This document shows positions 54,617-64,000 of a DNA stretch of 64,000 nucleotides, in pieces. Within the stretch, counting starts at the first letter, position 1, and every line of letters starts with the position of its first letter. The position numbers were made by a program, and so were the translations under genes. The notes under the pieces are model-generated. The model made no database searches and had not been told where the DNA came from. It was given only the letters and a program-made list of their open reading frames with translations. Source of the stretch: Hypomyces perniciosus (taxonomy: Eukaryota > Ascomycota > Sordariomycetes > Hypocreales > Hypocreaceae); contig SPDT01000007.1 of the NCBI GenBank assembly GCA_008477525.1, positions 1,798,001-1,862,000 of the forward strand. Reading direction: 5' to 3'.

Positions 54617-55861
54617 CTAAAGGGTCGGATTCTGGAGAATTTCCTCGCAGTTGGCATCAAACCGGAGGCTAAAGAGTCTCACGCTCTGCATGAACTTTTC
54701 AGTCTTGGCGAGCTCCCGGTCTCGACCGAAAAGCGTGTCCACGAACTCAACACCGGAGTTCTTGCCCAAGCCAGACTGCTTCTTCTTGGCTGCCTTGAGC
54801 ATAGGGGCCTCGCACGCCTTCAGGAGCGAGCGAAGCTTGTCTGTGAGGCGCTCACCAGCCTCGATAAAATCGTTCATTGTGTCTCTGTTCTCGGCACTAC
54901 GCACGCGGCCAATGATGTCCTCCGCGCGCTTCATCTTGCCAGAGAGCTGAATTAAAAGGAGCCACATCTCACCGGCCATCTCCGCAATGGGAGAGTTGGC
55001 GCCGGCTCGATAAACAGTCCAGTCGTAAATCCACTTGCCCAAGCTGTTGGCGTCAAAAACGCTGCCCAAAAGCAGGATAGGCTCCTCATTTGGATCCCAG
55101 TTCTTCAACGAATACCCTGTCGGAATCCTATGCCGACGGGCATCCGCCTCAGTCGCTTTGGGTGGTGCAGGAGGCTTTGCGCGGTAGGTTTGTGTGGTGG
55201 GGCGGACAGTTGATGGTCTCTGAGGGACAGATGCTGATGACCGACGAGAGTGGCCGTGGCTAGTTGGGGGGCGGATTTGGGTCGGAATATGAGACTGGGG
55301 CGAGTCATATACTGAATCGCGGCCATAGATCGGGTCGGCATAGTAGGAGGCTCCCTGTGGGTAGTCGTCGTGATTAGTGTACCGAACCCCATCATGTTCA
55401 TGGAGATGGTGCGAGTTCCTGTGACTCTTGGATCGTGACTCGGCAAGCAGCACATAAGTGCGCCCCGAAGCCTCGAAGATCTCGTCCTCGTCGGATTCTC
55501 CATATGGAGTGGAAGCCCGGACATAGGTGTGAGAGTATCGGCGTTCGTGCCTGGGAGGAGGAATTTGAAACGACCCGGAGGGCCAGCGCGATGACGAAAA
55601 ATGTTTGGCACTCACATCAACCGTGGCATACTGGCCGGAGCTGTTGTATCGCGGAGAATCCACGGGCACCCGTGGCGTGGAAGCACCGGCCTGGGAGTAG
55701 CTGCTGGCCCTGCTGTGAGCTGCGCGCGTCGCCGGTCGCCGAGGCGTCGTCTCGAGCCAGCTGGGCCGCGGTGATGGGGTTGGAGTAGCGGACGACATTC
55801 GTGAATACTCCCACTCGTGGATCGGGGTCGATCCTGGGGTTCGTGGTGATGGATAGTTCAT
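54617..55861 (-). CDS. Conserved fungal protein, Pro/Ser-rich N-terminus and helical C-terminus
   Basis: Single-exon protein of 414 residues from MNYPSPRTPGSTPIHEWEY; a 22-codon upstream extension to 55927 lacks support. Residues 1-230 are rich in Pro, Ser, Arg and Tyr and look disordered. From about residue 235 a well-ordered, strongly conserved helical domain begins: IPTGYSLKNWDPNEEPILLLGSVFDANSLGKWIYDWT, then EMAGEMWLLLIQLSGKMKRAEDII, GERLTDKLRSLLKACEAPMLKA, KKKQSGLGKNSGVEFVDTLFGRDRELAKTEKFMQSVRLFSLRFDANCEEIL. Orthologues are widespread in Pezizomycotina and are often labelled vegetative cell wall protein gp1-like, a name based only on the Pro-rich part. No signal peptide; the function is unknown. 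It lies alone between two large gene-poor stretches. Confidence 0.82.
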   Translation of the reverse strand: MNYPSPRTPGSTPIHEWEYSRMSSATPTPSPRPSWLETTPRRPATRAAHSRASSYSQAGASTPRVPVDSPRYNSSGQYATVDVSAKHFSSSRWPSGSFQIPPPRHERRYSHTYVRASTPYGESDEDEIFEASGRTYVLLAESRSKSHRNSHHLHEHDGVRYTNHDDYPQGASYYADPIYGRDSVYDSPQSHIPTQIRPPTSHGHSRRSSASVPQRPSTVRPTTQTYRAKPPAPPKATEADARRHRIPTGYSLKNWDPNEEPILLLGSVFDANSLGKWIYDWTVYRAGANSPIAEMAGEMWLLLIQLSGKMKRAEDIIGRVRSAENRDTMNDFIEAGERLTDKLRSLLKACEAPMLKAAKKKQSGLGKNSGVEFVDTLFGRDRELAKTEKFMQSVRLFSLRFDANCEEILQNPTL

Positions 55862-58800
55862 TCTCTGAAGCAGCTCCCTGCGAGGTCCTCTCGACACCCG
55901 CTCCTCAACCTCTCCTCCAAAAAACAAGGAAGCTGCTGTCGCTGTTTCCGACTATCGGCGGGTCGTCGAAGTCGGCTCGTGTTGATTCTGCGGTGCACTG
56001 TACTCGAAAGCGGATCTCGGTCACTGCGGTACCAGAAAATCTCCTCCTTCGAAATCGTTCTGTTGACGTCGGGGGAGAGACGCGTGAGTATGGTGATGGC
56101 CTGTCACCTGGGTATGTGGTCGGAAGGATAGGTATTAGAAAAGTGGTTTCCTGTGGCAAACATGACCGATCTGCAGCAGAATCTTTATGGTTTTTTTCCC
56201 TTAGGGAGGAAAACGAGCCAAGTCCGGCGATCGCGGGCCTGGCTACGGGCTATTCGTTGATCACTGGCTCGCAAGGGCAGCAGTGATGTGATGGTGGTAT
56301 TAGTGGGTAAACGTCGGCAGTCTGGTCGACGTTGAGTGAGTCAAGGTCCGATAAGGGGAAGTGGAGATTGAGTTCATTGGCATAAGCCAAAATATTGGAA
56401 GTCAGAGAAGAGAATCCCAACTTCGTGTGTGGGTGTGCAGCGCGGTATATATTGTGGCCTCAGAGTTTGTGTGTGTTGTGGGCACGTCCCAACGAGCCAG
56501 ACAGGGGGCCAACCGGTTGCAAAGCTAGAGGGGGCCAACAGGCATGGAACAGGGGGGCCCTGGACTGCTTAGGGGATACAGCGCGCTGTGGATCTCGCGC
56601 TGGGTTCCAGTTCCGTCGCAAGGGGCGTGCAGTTAGTGACTCACACAGCTTGGCTTAGTCACTGTGTGCTGGAAGCTTCAGGTGCCCGCCACACAGTGCT
56701 GGAGGCCGCTGGATTGACACGGAGCCGGTGATGGTGCTTATCCCTTCTCGCTTTCTCAGCCTGTCCGTTGGCGCAACCCAGAAAACCCTGAAGGACCACC
56801 AACGAGAGGGATAAAAAAAATTCGAGTCACCAATGCTTGAGCAAGGTTCAATGCTGCGACTCTGACTGGCTTATCAAAGCCCGTGCTGCGCTGCCGTGCA
56901 GATCACAGAAAAAGAGGATCCTCGTTCTGCGTCAGGGAGACGAAGGAAAAACTGAGTGAGAAGACTCAGAGGAGGCAGCCTGACTCAGGACTCGGATGCC
57001 TTGTTCCCTTGGTGGCCAGATGTCTGGTCTTTGGTTCTGATATGGCCAGCTTTGTAAAGCTGAGTCCAAAGGAGCTCCGTCAACGGTGACCAACCACTGA
57101 ATCAGCTCTGTATCACACTCGTAAGATACTTTGAGTGTGAGGCCGCCGTGGCGCGACAGTCTGTACAGATTTGCACGCCGTGCGTCCTCGTTGGGCCGGG
57201 GTATGTGGACAGTTCTCGAACTCGCACCCAAGGTCCACGGTGATGACGACTCCCGGGTTCCTTTCTTCGAATGCACCGAAGCCCTCCTAGTCCAATTTAC
57301 CGGGACGGGATAAGCGAAATGACGGGGCCTAGGGATGGAATCCTAACTTCCGCCGTTGCGCCGGGCATCCGCAGGCTCTCACCCTCGGTGAAAAAACTTT
57401 TTCCTTGCGGTTGCCCGTGTTGCCCTCCCTGCCTTGTCGTCGTGCAGATGGGCCGGTGTATGTAAAACACCAAGACCTTGGAACTGTACCAATACAATCT
57501 CAGCACCCCCTGCTCTGTTTCGGGACCTATATCAAAGCACGGAGCACTCACTTTTACGAGCTGACTCAAACAAACACAAACAGTCCGTGAGACGGAAAAT
57601 AATGAAAAAAATAATCAAGGCTGGTGGTGGCTGGCAGAAGCAAGCGCCGGGCGATCCTGATGCGAGATCCCTTCGGCGGAGGACACAAAATGGCTCCTGG
57701 TAACTTTGATGCCGCGGTTCGTTTGGCTTATGAGGTTGGCGGTTGCGCAAGCATGAAAGGCCGTGAGAGCCTCATACTTTGTACATATGCGAGTAATATC
57801 AAGCCAGCCTCGGTTGACATCATTCCGTCGGGAGGGCTGGGGAAGGGCTGAGGAGCTGCGCTTTATCAATCCATCGGCACCGTCCCCATTACGTATGTCC
57901 GGCCACGTTTGTGTGGAAGGCTGGAGATTCTCTGGGAATCTGGAGCGGGTACGATGATGTATGATGTACGACATTTGGAGCCTGGCGCATATCCTCCCCC
58001 TAGATCTTCGCTCTTTGCCAAGTACGGAGTAAGTAAGCGCCCATCAGTGTCAAGCAGGATATCCTGTGACCCTCGCAAGCAATACTCAGATTCCCGGCTC
58101 ACCCGCGTTCACTGCGATGGTGGAGTGGTTCGCAGTCACATGCACCTTGAAGCACAGCGATTGGGAGACGTTGTGTGCAGCCACACAGTCACCGATTGGG
58201 CAGCTGTTCAAGGCTGTGTGTGACAGACAGCAGCAAAGTCCAATCGCAGAAGATGGCGAGGGGAAAAGCGCTCGTCTTCGTGATCAGTTGGGTATTATTG
58301 TGACGGCCGTCGGTCCTACAATAGAGTCGCAGTCCGTGAGTGGTAGTATTGATGGTGATGGGCAAAGGGAAGCGCCGAGTCATTTACTGCCCATTCTTGG
58401 CAATGATTACGATGGATTTGCCAGGAATACATACGGATATGCAGGCTATCATCAGCAAAGCAAGGTATGGATGAACCGGATGCATCAGATTATGTATACA
58501 AACATGTACTTCGTACATACAGCTGCATTCTCACATATGCAGAACATCGCCCGGACGAATACGGATGTCAGCACAGTGGACGTTTTTTTTTTAGGACCAG
58601 CCTGGAGCTAGAAGGTTCCTAACCAGGCTGGTGCTTACACGGTATTCGTTGGGGGCACTTGGCGAATGGGGTGATTTCCTGTCATTGGATTCTTCAAGTA
58701 CCGACCTGGTAGCACTTGGCAGTAGCAGTACAAGTACAAGTAACCACAGAAGCCTTGACGAACGAGCTTCTTCAACAAATCTTAGCGACACCAGCCTCGC

Positions 58801-61800
58801 CTATTTATTTACGTACTCGTACCTATGTGCTTACATGTTGACGCCCGGCTGAGTATCGTATGTCACTGACGGTAAAAAATAAATAAATAAATCAAAAAAT
58901 AGCATTTTGGACGTCATATGAGTACATACTCCTATTGTGCAGAGCAGGAACAGGAATCTTGTTTCCTCTAATAGAGCCCTGTATCTAATACGTAACATGA
59001 TACTTTGCACACCGAGTATTTCTGACCGCACAAGCCGCACAGCGTCCTCCCTGGCTCTTTGTTTTCGCCACGGCGCCAATTCGGGCATCTGGCCTACCAG
59101 ATCACAGTGCCCGCTGTGACACCGTGCAACCCTTACGGCTGGGCCATCTTTTTGATTGGCCCGCACGAAAAAGAAGAGGAAGAGAGGAGAAGCGCATCTC
59201 AAGACCCGGAATGCATGTCTCTCTTTGGCCTTGACGAGGAACACATTCTGGATGCCTCATTCTTTTTTTTTTTTTCCTTTTTCCTTTTCTCTTATCTTCT
59301 TCTCGCATTTGTTTCAAACCTTACCTTGTAGCGCATGTTCTTATCAGTGCTGACACACAGTCAGCGCAAGGTTTTTTTTTTTGGTTTTGGTTGCTGACTC
59401 GCTTGTTGGGTTATCAGCGTCTGCACGAAGGGCCTTTTCAAGCTATTGATTGGGACAATATTAGAGAGTGCCCAGGAAAACCCAAGCGCACAGCCACTCA
59501 CTGGCTGAGAAAAAGATCCATCCAAGTTTACGAGTACGTACGACTGTATAATTTTGTAGACGATTGTACTCGTGCTCGTACTCTGTACTCTGCGCGGAAA
59601 CTCTTACAACTCGTACAGTAAGCAAGCAACGAAGCATTAACAGGTCTGAGAGCAGCAAGCTGCCGAAAAAAAGAAAGAAAAAAAGCAAAGGGCCCGGACT
59701 CGCCGCACTCGTGTGTCTCGGTCCCAGCGAAGAGCAACAACAGGTTTAGCTGCCGCGATGGCCTAATGCATTTGGGATAATCATCACACAAACTTTCACA
59801 GTGGCCCGCCGCAGAATGTCTAGGACCGCGGCAGAGTTTCCGGAGCGCATTTGTGGCGGTATGATGGAGACGATATGAGGTAGTAATAGTAATAGTACGA
59901 CGTATTATGTAGTCTGTAAGGAGCAGCGAGTGCAGACACACCGCACTTGTACGCCGTGAGTCTTCTCCGACCCGACTCCCCGTAGAAGAAAGCGGGCCCT
60001 TCTCTGGAACCAACTGCGCAGGCCTTCATCATCAGCGTGATCATCCCTCCCATCATCCTCTTGTTTTATGGGTGGGACTTCCGGGCCTTTGTCCCACAAG
60101 GAAACGGGAGCTCGCAGAAGCAAGCTTCCCGCTCCCGCACACCTCCAGGCACGGCGCACTGTATTGCACTGGCTGGCTGGATGGTCTGGCTGAGAGCGAT
60201 GATATGTACAAACAGCATCACGAAGCTTTCAGAGGAGCTCTTCTGCTTGTGCGAGCTGGTGGATGATGCGTACCTGCGCCTTGCACAACTCTCGCATACA
60301 CTACTTCGTACATGCTCCCTTCTCTCCACTTTGACACAGGAGGAGGATATGTAACCCTATCAAAACCGTCGACATGCTGCACGAGAGTAGTAGCAGTAGT
60401 ACCGGCTCTTTGGTTCTGCAGCCTTTCCTTTTGCTCTCTCTTCTCGCTCCGGATGGATATCTTTACGGAAACAAAAGAGGATCGCAGGAGAGGTGATGGT
60501 TCAACAAGCAAAGTAATACCTACGCGTACTCGTACACATCCACACATTTTCTTCCAGAGACCCAGAAGACATACATACTACTACTACCACTACTGCTATA
60601 CACCCCCTTTGACCCTTTGACCCTATCGCTCACTACCCTCCGAAACACGGATTGGTGGATGGCAATCATATGGGCTCAACTACTCCGTACTCGTACTACT
60701 AACCCGGCCGATTTCTAGAAGAAAAACAGCCACAAAACACATTTTTACGGTGGCTCTCAACCCTTAAACACCCCCCCTGGACTTTGAAGCATCCATCCAT
60801 CCTACATTATCCTCCCTGGCTGGCCTAGGGGGTGTGGCATCAAGCCTAAAACGCTGCCTGGCCGCTGCCGCAAGGGCTTCCTCGTTTGACAGCCCAGGCC
60901 CCAAGAGAAAAATTTTCATCGTCTCATTTCGCTGCGGCGCTGCTCATCAAACATAAACAACATCCATAATATTAATCGGTTGAATCCTCGTATGCATTCA
61001 ATCTCGGCCGAAACAATGTTATTATTATTATTACTCTTAGGCTCCCTCCTCAGCTCTGCCATGTTTTTCTTGCCTCCGTCTCCTGGCGCAGCGGAATGTG
61101 ACTCATAACAAAACACGCAAGCCAATATGTATTCTCTCCCAATCGATGGCCTGGCGCTGCTGTATTGATGTCCAAAACTCCCCTTGGCCGTCGAATCGGG
61201 CGTTGAGCTTAAACTGCGCCTTTGGGCGCCGATTGGAAACAAGCCTGTCTTTCTGCCCACCCCAGGTGCCACAAGCCATACACAGACAGACAGACACAGA
61301 CAGCCACACTCGACTCACACACACTCACACTCACACTCACACACCACACACCACACAAAAAAATGCAGCACCACGTTGGCCTGAACGGCCAAACTCGCCC
61401 ATCCCTGCCTCTCTCTCGGCCCCTAACAGAGGCACACCCTACAGCGTGCTAGCAGTAGTACATACAGCGGGCCCAAGCAGCTAAAGCCACCTGGAGCTAA
61501 TTAAGCAAACCCCTAACCCAGCCTAACGTCGCCCATTCGCTCGTGTGCGGCCAGGCCAATGGGATGGATATCAAAAAACAACCACACAGGAAGGGTTCCA
61601 TTTTGGCTCTGCTCCCCTCCAAAAATAGGGAATCGCACGGCCTGCAGATTTGCGAGGCGGTACTCCGTACCAAGCAAGGCAGCGTGTTTTTTTCTTGACC
61701 GACTCTTTTCGCGTGCGACGTATGGTATGTACGCTCTTAAAAAAAAACTTTTTTTTCGCTGCCCCGGCTCGCGCATCATCACGGCACCGTGCGACGCTTC

Positions 61801-62671
61801 TCACTGGCTCTCCTGAGTGCCGAAGTGCAGCTAACAAGGCAGGCCGGCGTGCGCCGCGAGACCGGCGAGTAGAGGGCAGAGGGCAGAGCGAGAGAGACGT
61901 TGGAGCGACGCACAATGATGGAAGAGTCTGGGAAAAGCCCTGACAGAGCAAGGCGATACATGCGGCGTACGAAGTACTACTCGCTTGTATATGCTTATAT
62001 GCTTGCTTGCTCTGTTGGACCGTCCCCGATGGCTTCCTCATCTTGCCTCACGCTGCAACCAAGGCGACAACAAGACAGATGCCGGCACCTCGTGATGATC
62101 CATCCGTGTCAGAACGAAGCGGTAAGAAGAAACAAGCAAACAAACGAAACTAAGCTACGATAGCCTACATACACACATACAGATGACCCGCTGGGCGTGC
62201 GTGCGAGGGAGTGAGACGATTCTGACCTTGTCTCGTCTCGTCCCTCTCATGTACGAGTGCTCCGTACTGTACTCCGTATCGACCTAGAGACCCATTCCGA
62301 TGACTGACGGATGCTCTTCTTGTGCCATGTTGGAACGCTTTCACAACTCGGAGCCATCCATCCATGGCGCAATCTAGCCAGCTCAACACCAACAAAGCCG
62401 GCCAGGCAGAGCGCCCTGCCATGCCATGCCATGCCATGCTACGTATGTATGCATGCATGTATGTATGTATGTGTGTAGAACCAAGAATCGTGACACGGTT
62501 CTCTCTGTATTCGTAGGCTGCCACAAAGGATGCGAAGATGCCCAAGCCGTCCATCCATCATGCCCTCCAGCACACATCATGACAGCCGCACATCCCGCAA
62601 GGCGAGCGGCCATGCCGTCACTCCGCCCTCCCAGCTAGTAAGTAGTACCACCTGCGTAGATATCGTCCGTT

Positions 62672-62711
<40 letters not shown>

Positions 62712-63580
62712 CAAACGACGAGATATAATGTAGACTGCCTGCATCAATTATGACGCACGTGTCCGCCAGTCCGGCGAGGGTACAGAAACCCTATCTCCGT
62801 ATTCGTACATTTGCTTCATCATTGTACATGCCTCGTACATGCGTGCGTGTTGTTCAAACACCCCTCCGGTTCAGGCTACTGCATCCCTATTCATGCCTTA
62901 CCTGCAACAACACCGTGCGGATGGATACACACGCCTTATTTTACTGATGCCTCAAAAAGGAAAAGGAAAGAATAACAAAGAATAAAATAAAGAAGATTTT
63001 TTTCTTTCTTTCTTCAGGTCCAAATTACGTAGTACGGATCCAGGAGAAGGCGAGGAATCAGGATATGACAGGGCTTCCTCGCTCCTTGTCTTATTACTAC
63101 TAGACTGCATTCCACTGGGCCGTTGCCCATCAACACCCCCCAATGTTTAGCAAAACAAAGGGACCATTGACAAGACCACAAAGATCAAATTTTTTTCTCT
63201 CCGTCTTTCTCAGACAAGCATAAGCACGCTAATCGCTTTCTTCACTGGCATTGTGCTAACTGCGCCGCCCACCGAAACACATACTACTGATATTGGTGGA
63301 TGGTATTTTGTTAGCGAGGGTTGTGCAGATCTCGGATATGTGAGATGACTCCGAACTTGATGATGATACTACTACATACCCTCAAAATGCATGTCTCTTT
63401 TTATTTTAGTTCTTCTGCCCTATTCTTCGGGTTCGGGTCATCATATCTCATTCTTATCTTATGAGACATCTTGTGTATGAACAAACCAATCATGGTACAA
63501 CCAAACAAGTAAGGGGAAAGCAACACACTACACCACAGACCCTCATGCTTTCAGAGAGAAAACGAAACACCGCACCCTAA
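55862..63580. other. Large gene-poor stretch, about 7.7 kb, microsatellite-rich
   Basis: I see no supported gene. Contains the promoter of the conserved gene at its left end; T-rich tracts (59263-59280, 59370-59382); CA repeats at 61315-61356; GCCATGCCATGCCATGCCATGC at 62419-62440; GTATGTATGTATGTGTGT at about 62456-62476; and (CATATA)n at about 62673-62710. Four exact TACTCCGTA/TACGGAGTA copies (58023, 60681, 61661, 62270). The open frame at 58066-58611 (181 codons) has no motif. It may include long non-coding leaders of genes off the right edge. Confidence 0.45.
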
Positions 63581-63879
63581 TTACACATTAATATGCTTAG
63601 CACTATCGCGCCCATAACCAGTGCTGTCAATGCCGAACACGAGGTGCCACTGCATGTTGAACGGCTCTTGTGAGGTCCTCCACAGAAGAATATCCACTGC
63701 CATCTCGCCTCCAAAATACTGACAAGATTATGAAAAGTCCTTTGCATAGTCTCTGGCCGTAGAAATTGTCTCAAAAAAACATGCAGCTAGCTCTTCATTA
63801 TGACAACCTTGATCTAGAACGTTAGCGAGTTATGGCATATGCATGCTACAAAAGGAGCGCTGTCGTGACCTTGATCCAT
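63581..63879 (-). pseudogene. Possible small broken gene, two exons
   Basis: ATG at 63879, intron 63814-63869 (GTCACG ... GCTAACGTTCTAG with branch-like GCTAAC), then exon 63581-63813. The joined frame reads MDQDQGCHNEELAACFF ... RDYAKDFS, meets TAA at 63728-63730, and continues in the same frame as SCQYFGGEMAVDILLWRTSQ ... DSAKHINV to a stop at 63581-63583. Coding-like sequence on both sides of one TAA suggests a nonsense mutation (CAA to TAA). Family not recognised; low certainty. Confidence 0.3.
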
Positions 63880-64000
63880 GCCAGATAAACAAGTAGAAAG
63901 AATGGGAAGAGACCTGCTGTCTCAAAATAATTAATTACCTCCCCCGCTGCCCGGAAAAGATCTAGATATAAAGTTCCACGAGAGAGAATTAACATTGTCG
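63880..64000. other. Right edge, nothing recognised
   Basis: Short non-coding end of the window with no gene signal. Confidence 0.5.

Noticed and set aside
58066..58611. 181-codon plus-strand frame in the right gene-poor stretch
   Set aside because: No motif or coding-like conservation visible, and its start and end fall in simple sequence.
1..64000. Search by eye for tRNA genes, rRNA and CRISPR arrays
   Set aside because: No convincing tRNA T-arm/acceptor pairing or rRNA sequence was seen; CRISPR is not expected in a fungal chromosome, and the tandem repeats lack spacer structure.

Overview
The window looks like chromosomal DNA of a filamentous ascomycete, most likely a Eurotiomycete of the Aspergillus/Penicillium kind. 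Genes carry short (about 45-85 bp) GT-AG introns with CTRAC-like branch points. The gene set includes Zn2Cys6 and C2H2-like regulators, a PDR-type ABC transporter, TFIIH Tfb2, a TANGO2/NRDE protein, MFS sugar transport and polyol dehydrogenases. A Fot1/pogo-like transposon is present, and some AT-rich repeats look affected by repeat-induced point mutation (RIP). Exon joins below were worked out by hand from splice consensus and reading-frame continuity; no RNA or homology search was available.

Layout. 1-0.5 kb: 5' part of a C2H2-like regulator running off the left edge. 1.8-10.1 kb: a compact sugar/polyol catabolic block made of an SDR reductase (-), a sorbitol/xylitol-type dehydrogenase (-), a P-loop sugar-kinase-like protein (+), a second SDR (+) and an MFS sugar transporter (+). 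The dehydrogenase and kinase share a divergent promoter. 10.6-15 kb: two fungal proteins of unknown function, the second with a possible in-frame stop, then gene relics. 15.2-17.7 kb: a Gal4-like Zn2Cys6 regulator. 20.3-22.6 kb: an intronless acetolactate decarboxylase of bacterial type and a small secreted Cys protein, with debris around them. 23.3-26.2 kb: a second C2H2-like regulator, a (CTT)n leader and an AT-rich MITE. 26.9-35.4 kb: a gene-dense housekeeping-like block with a 7-TM poly-Q protein, a hotdog thioesterase, Tfb2, a Ser-rich protein with a membrane-protein ORF just upstream, and TANGO2. 35.4-38.7 kb: repeat-rich gap with an (AAT)n tract, a candidate solo LTR and a RIP-like repeat pair. 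38.7-43.1 kb: PDR ABC transporter. 44.5-46.4 kb: complete pogo/Fot1-like transposon. 47.3-48.5 kb: protein methyltransferase. 48.5-64 kb: two large gene-poor stretches around one conserved gene of unknown function (54.6-55.9 kb), with a possible broken small gene at the right end.

How the genes work together. The 1.8-10.1 kb block has the parts for uptake of a sugar or polyol (MFS), its oxidation or reduction (one MDR and two SDRs) and possibly phosphorylation (P-loop kinase). The Gal4-like regulator 5 kb away could control it, but that is inference. The other genes look like unrelated neighbours.

Most notable observations: a transposase with Asn at the position of the third catalytic Asp; twenty exact copies of the 9-mer TACTCCGTA/TACGGAGTA, all outside coding sequence; a diverged repeat pair whose differences in the compared block are all transitions in the RIP direction; and the sugar/polyol block with an unusual P-loop kinase.
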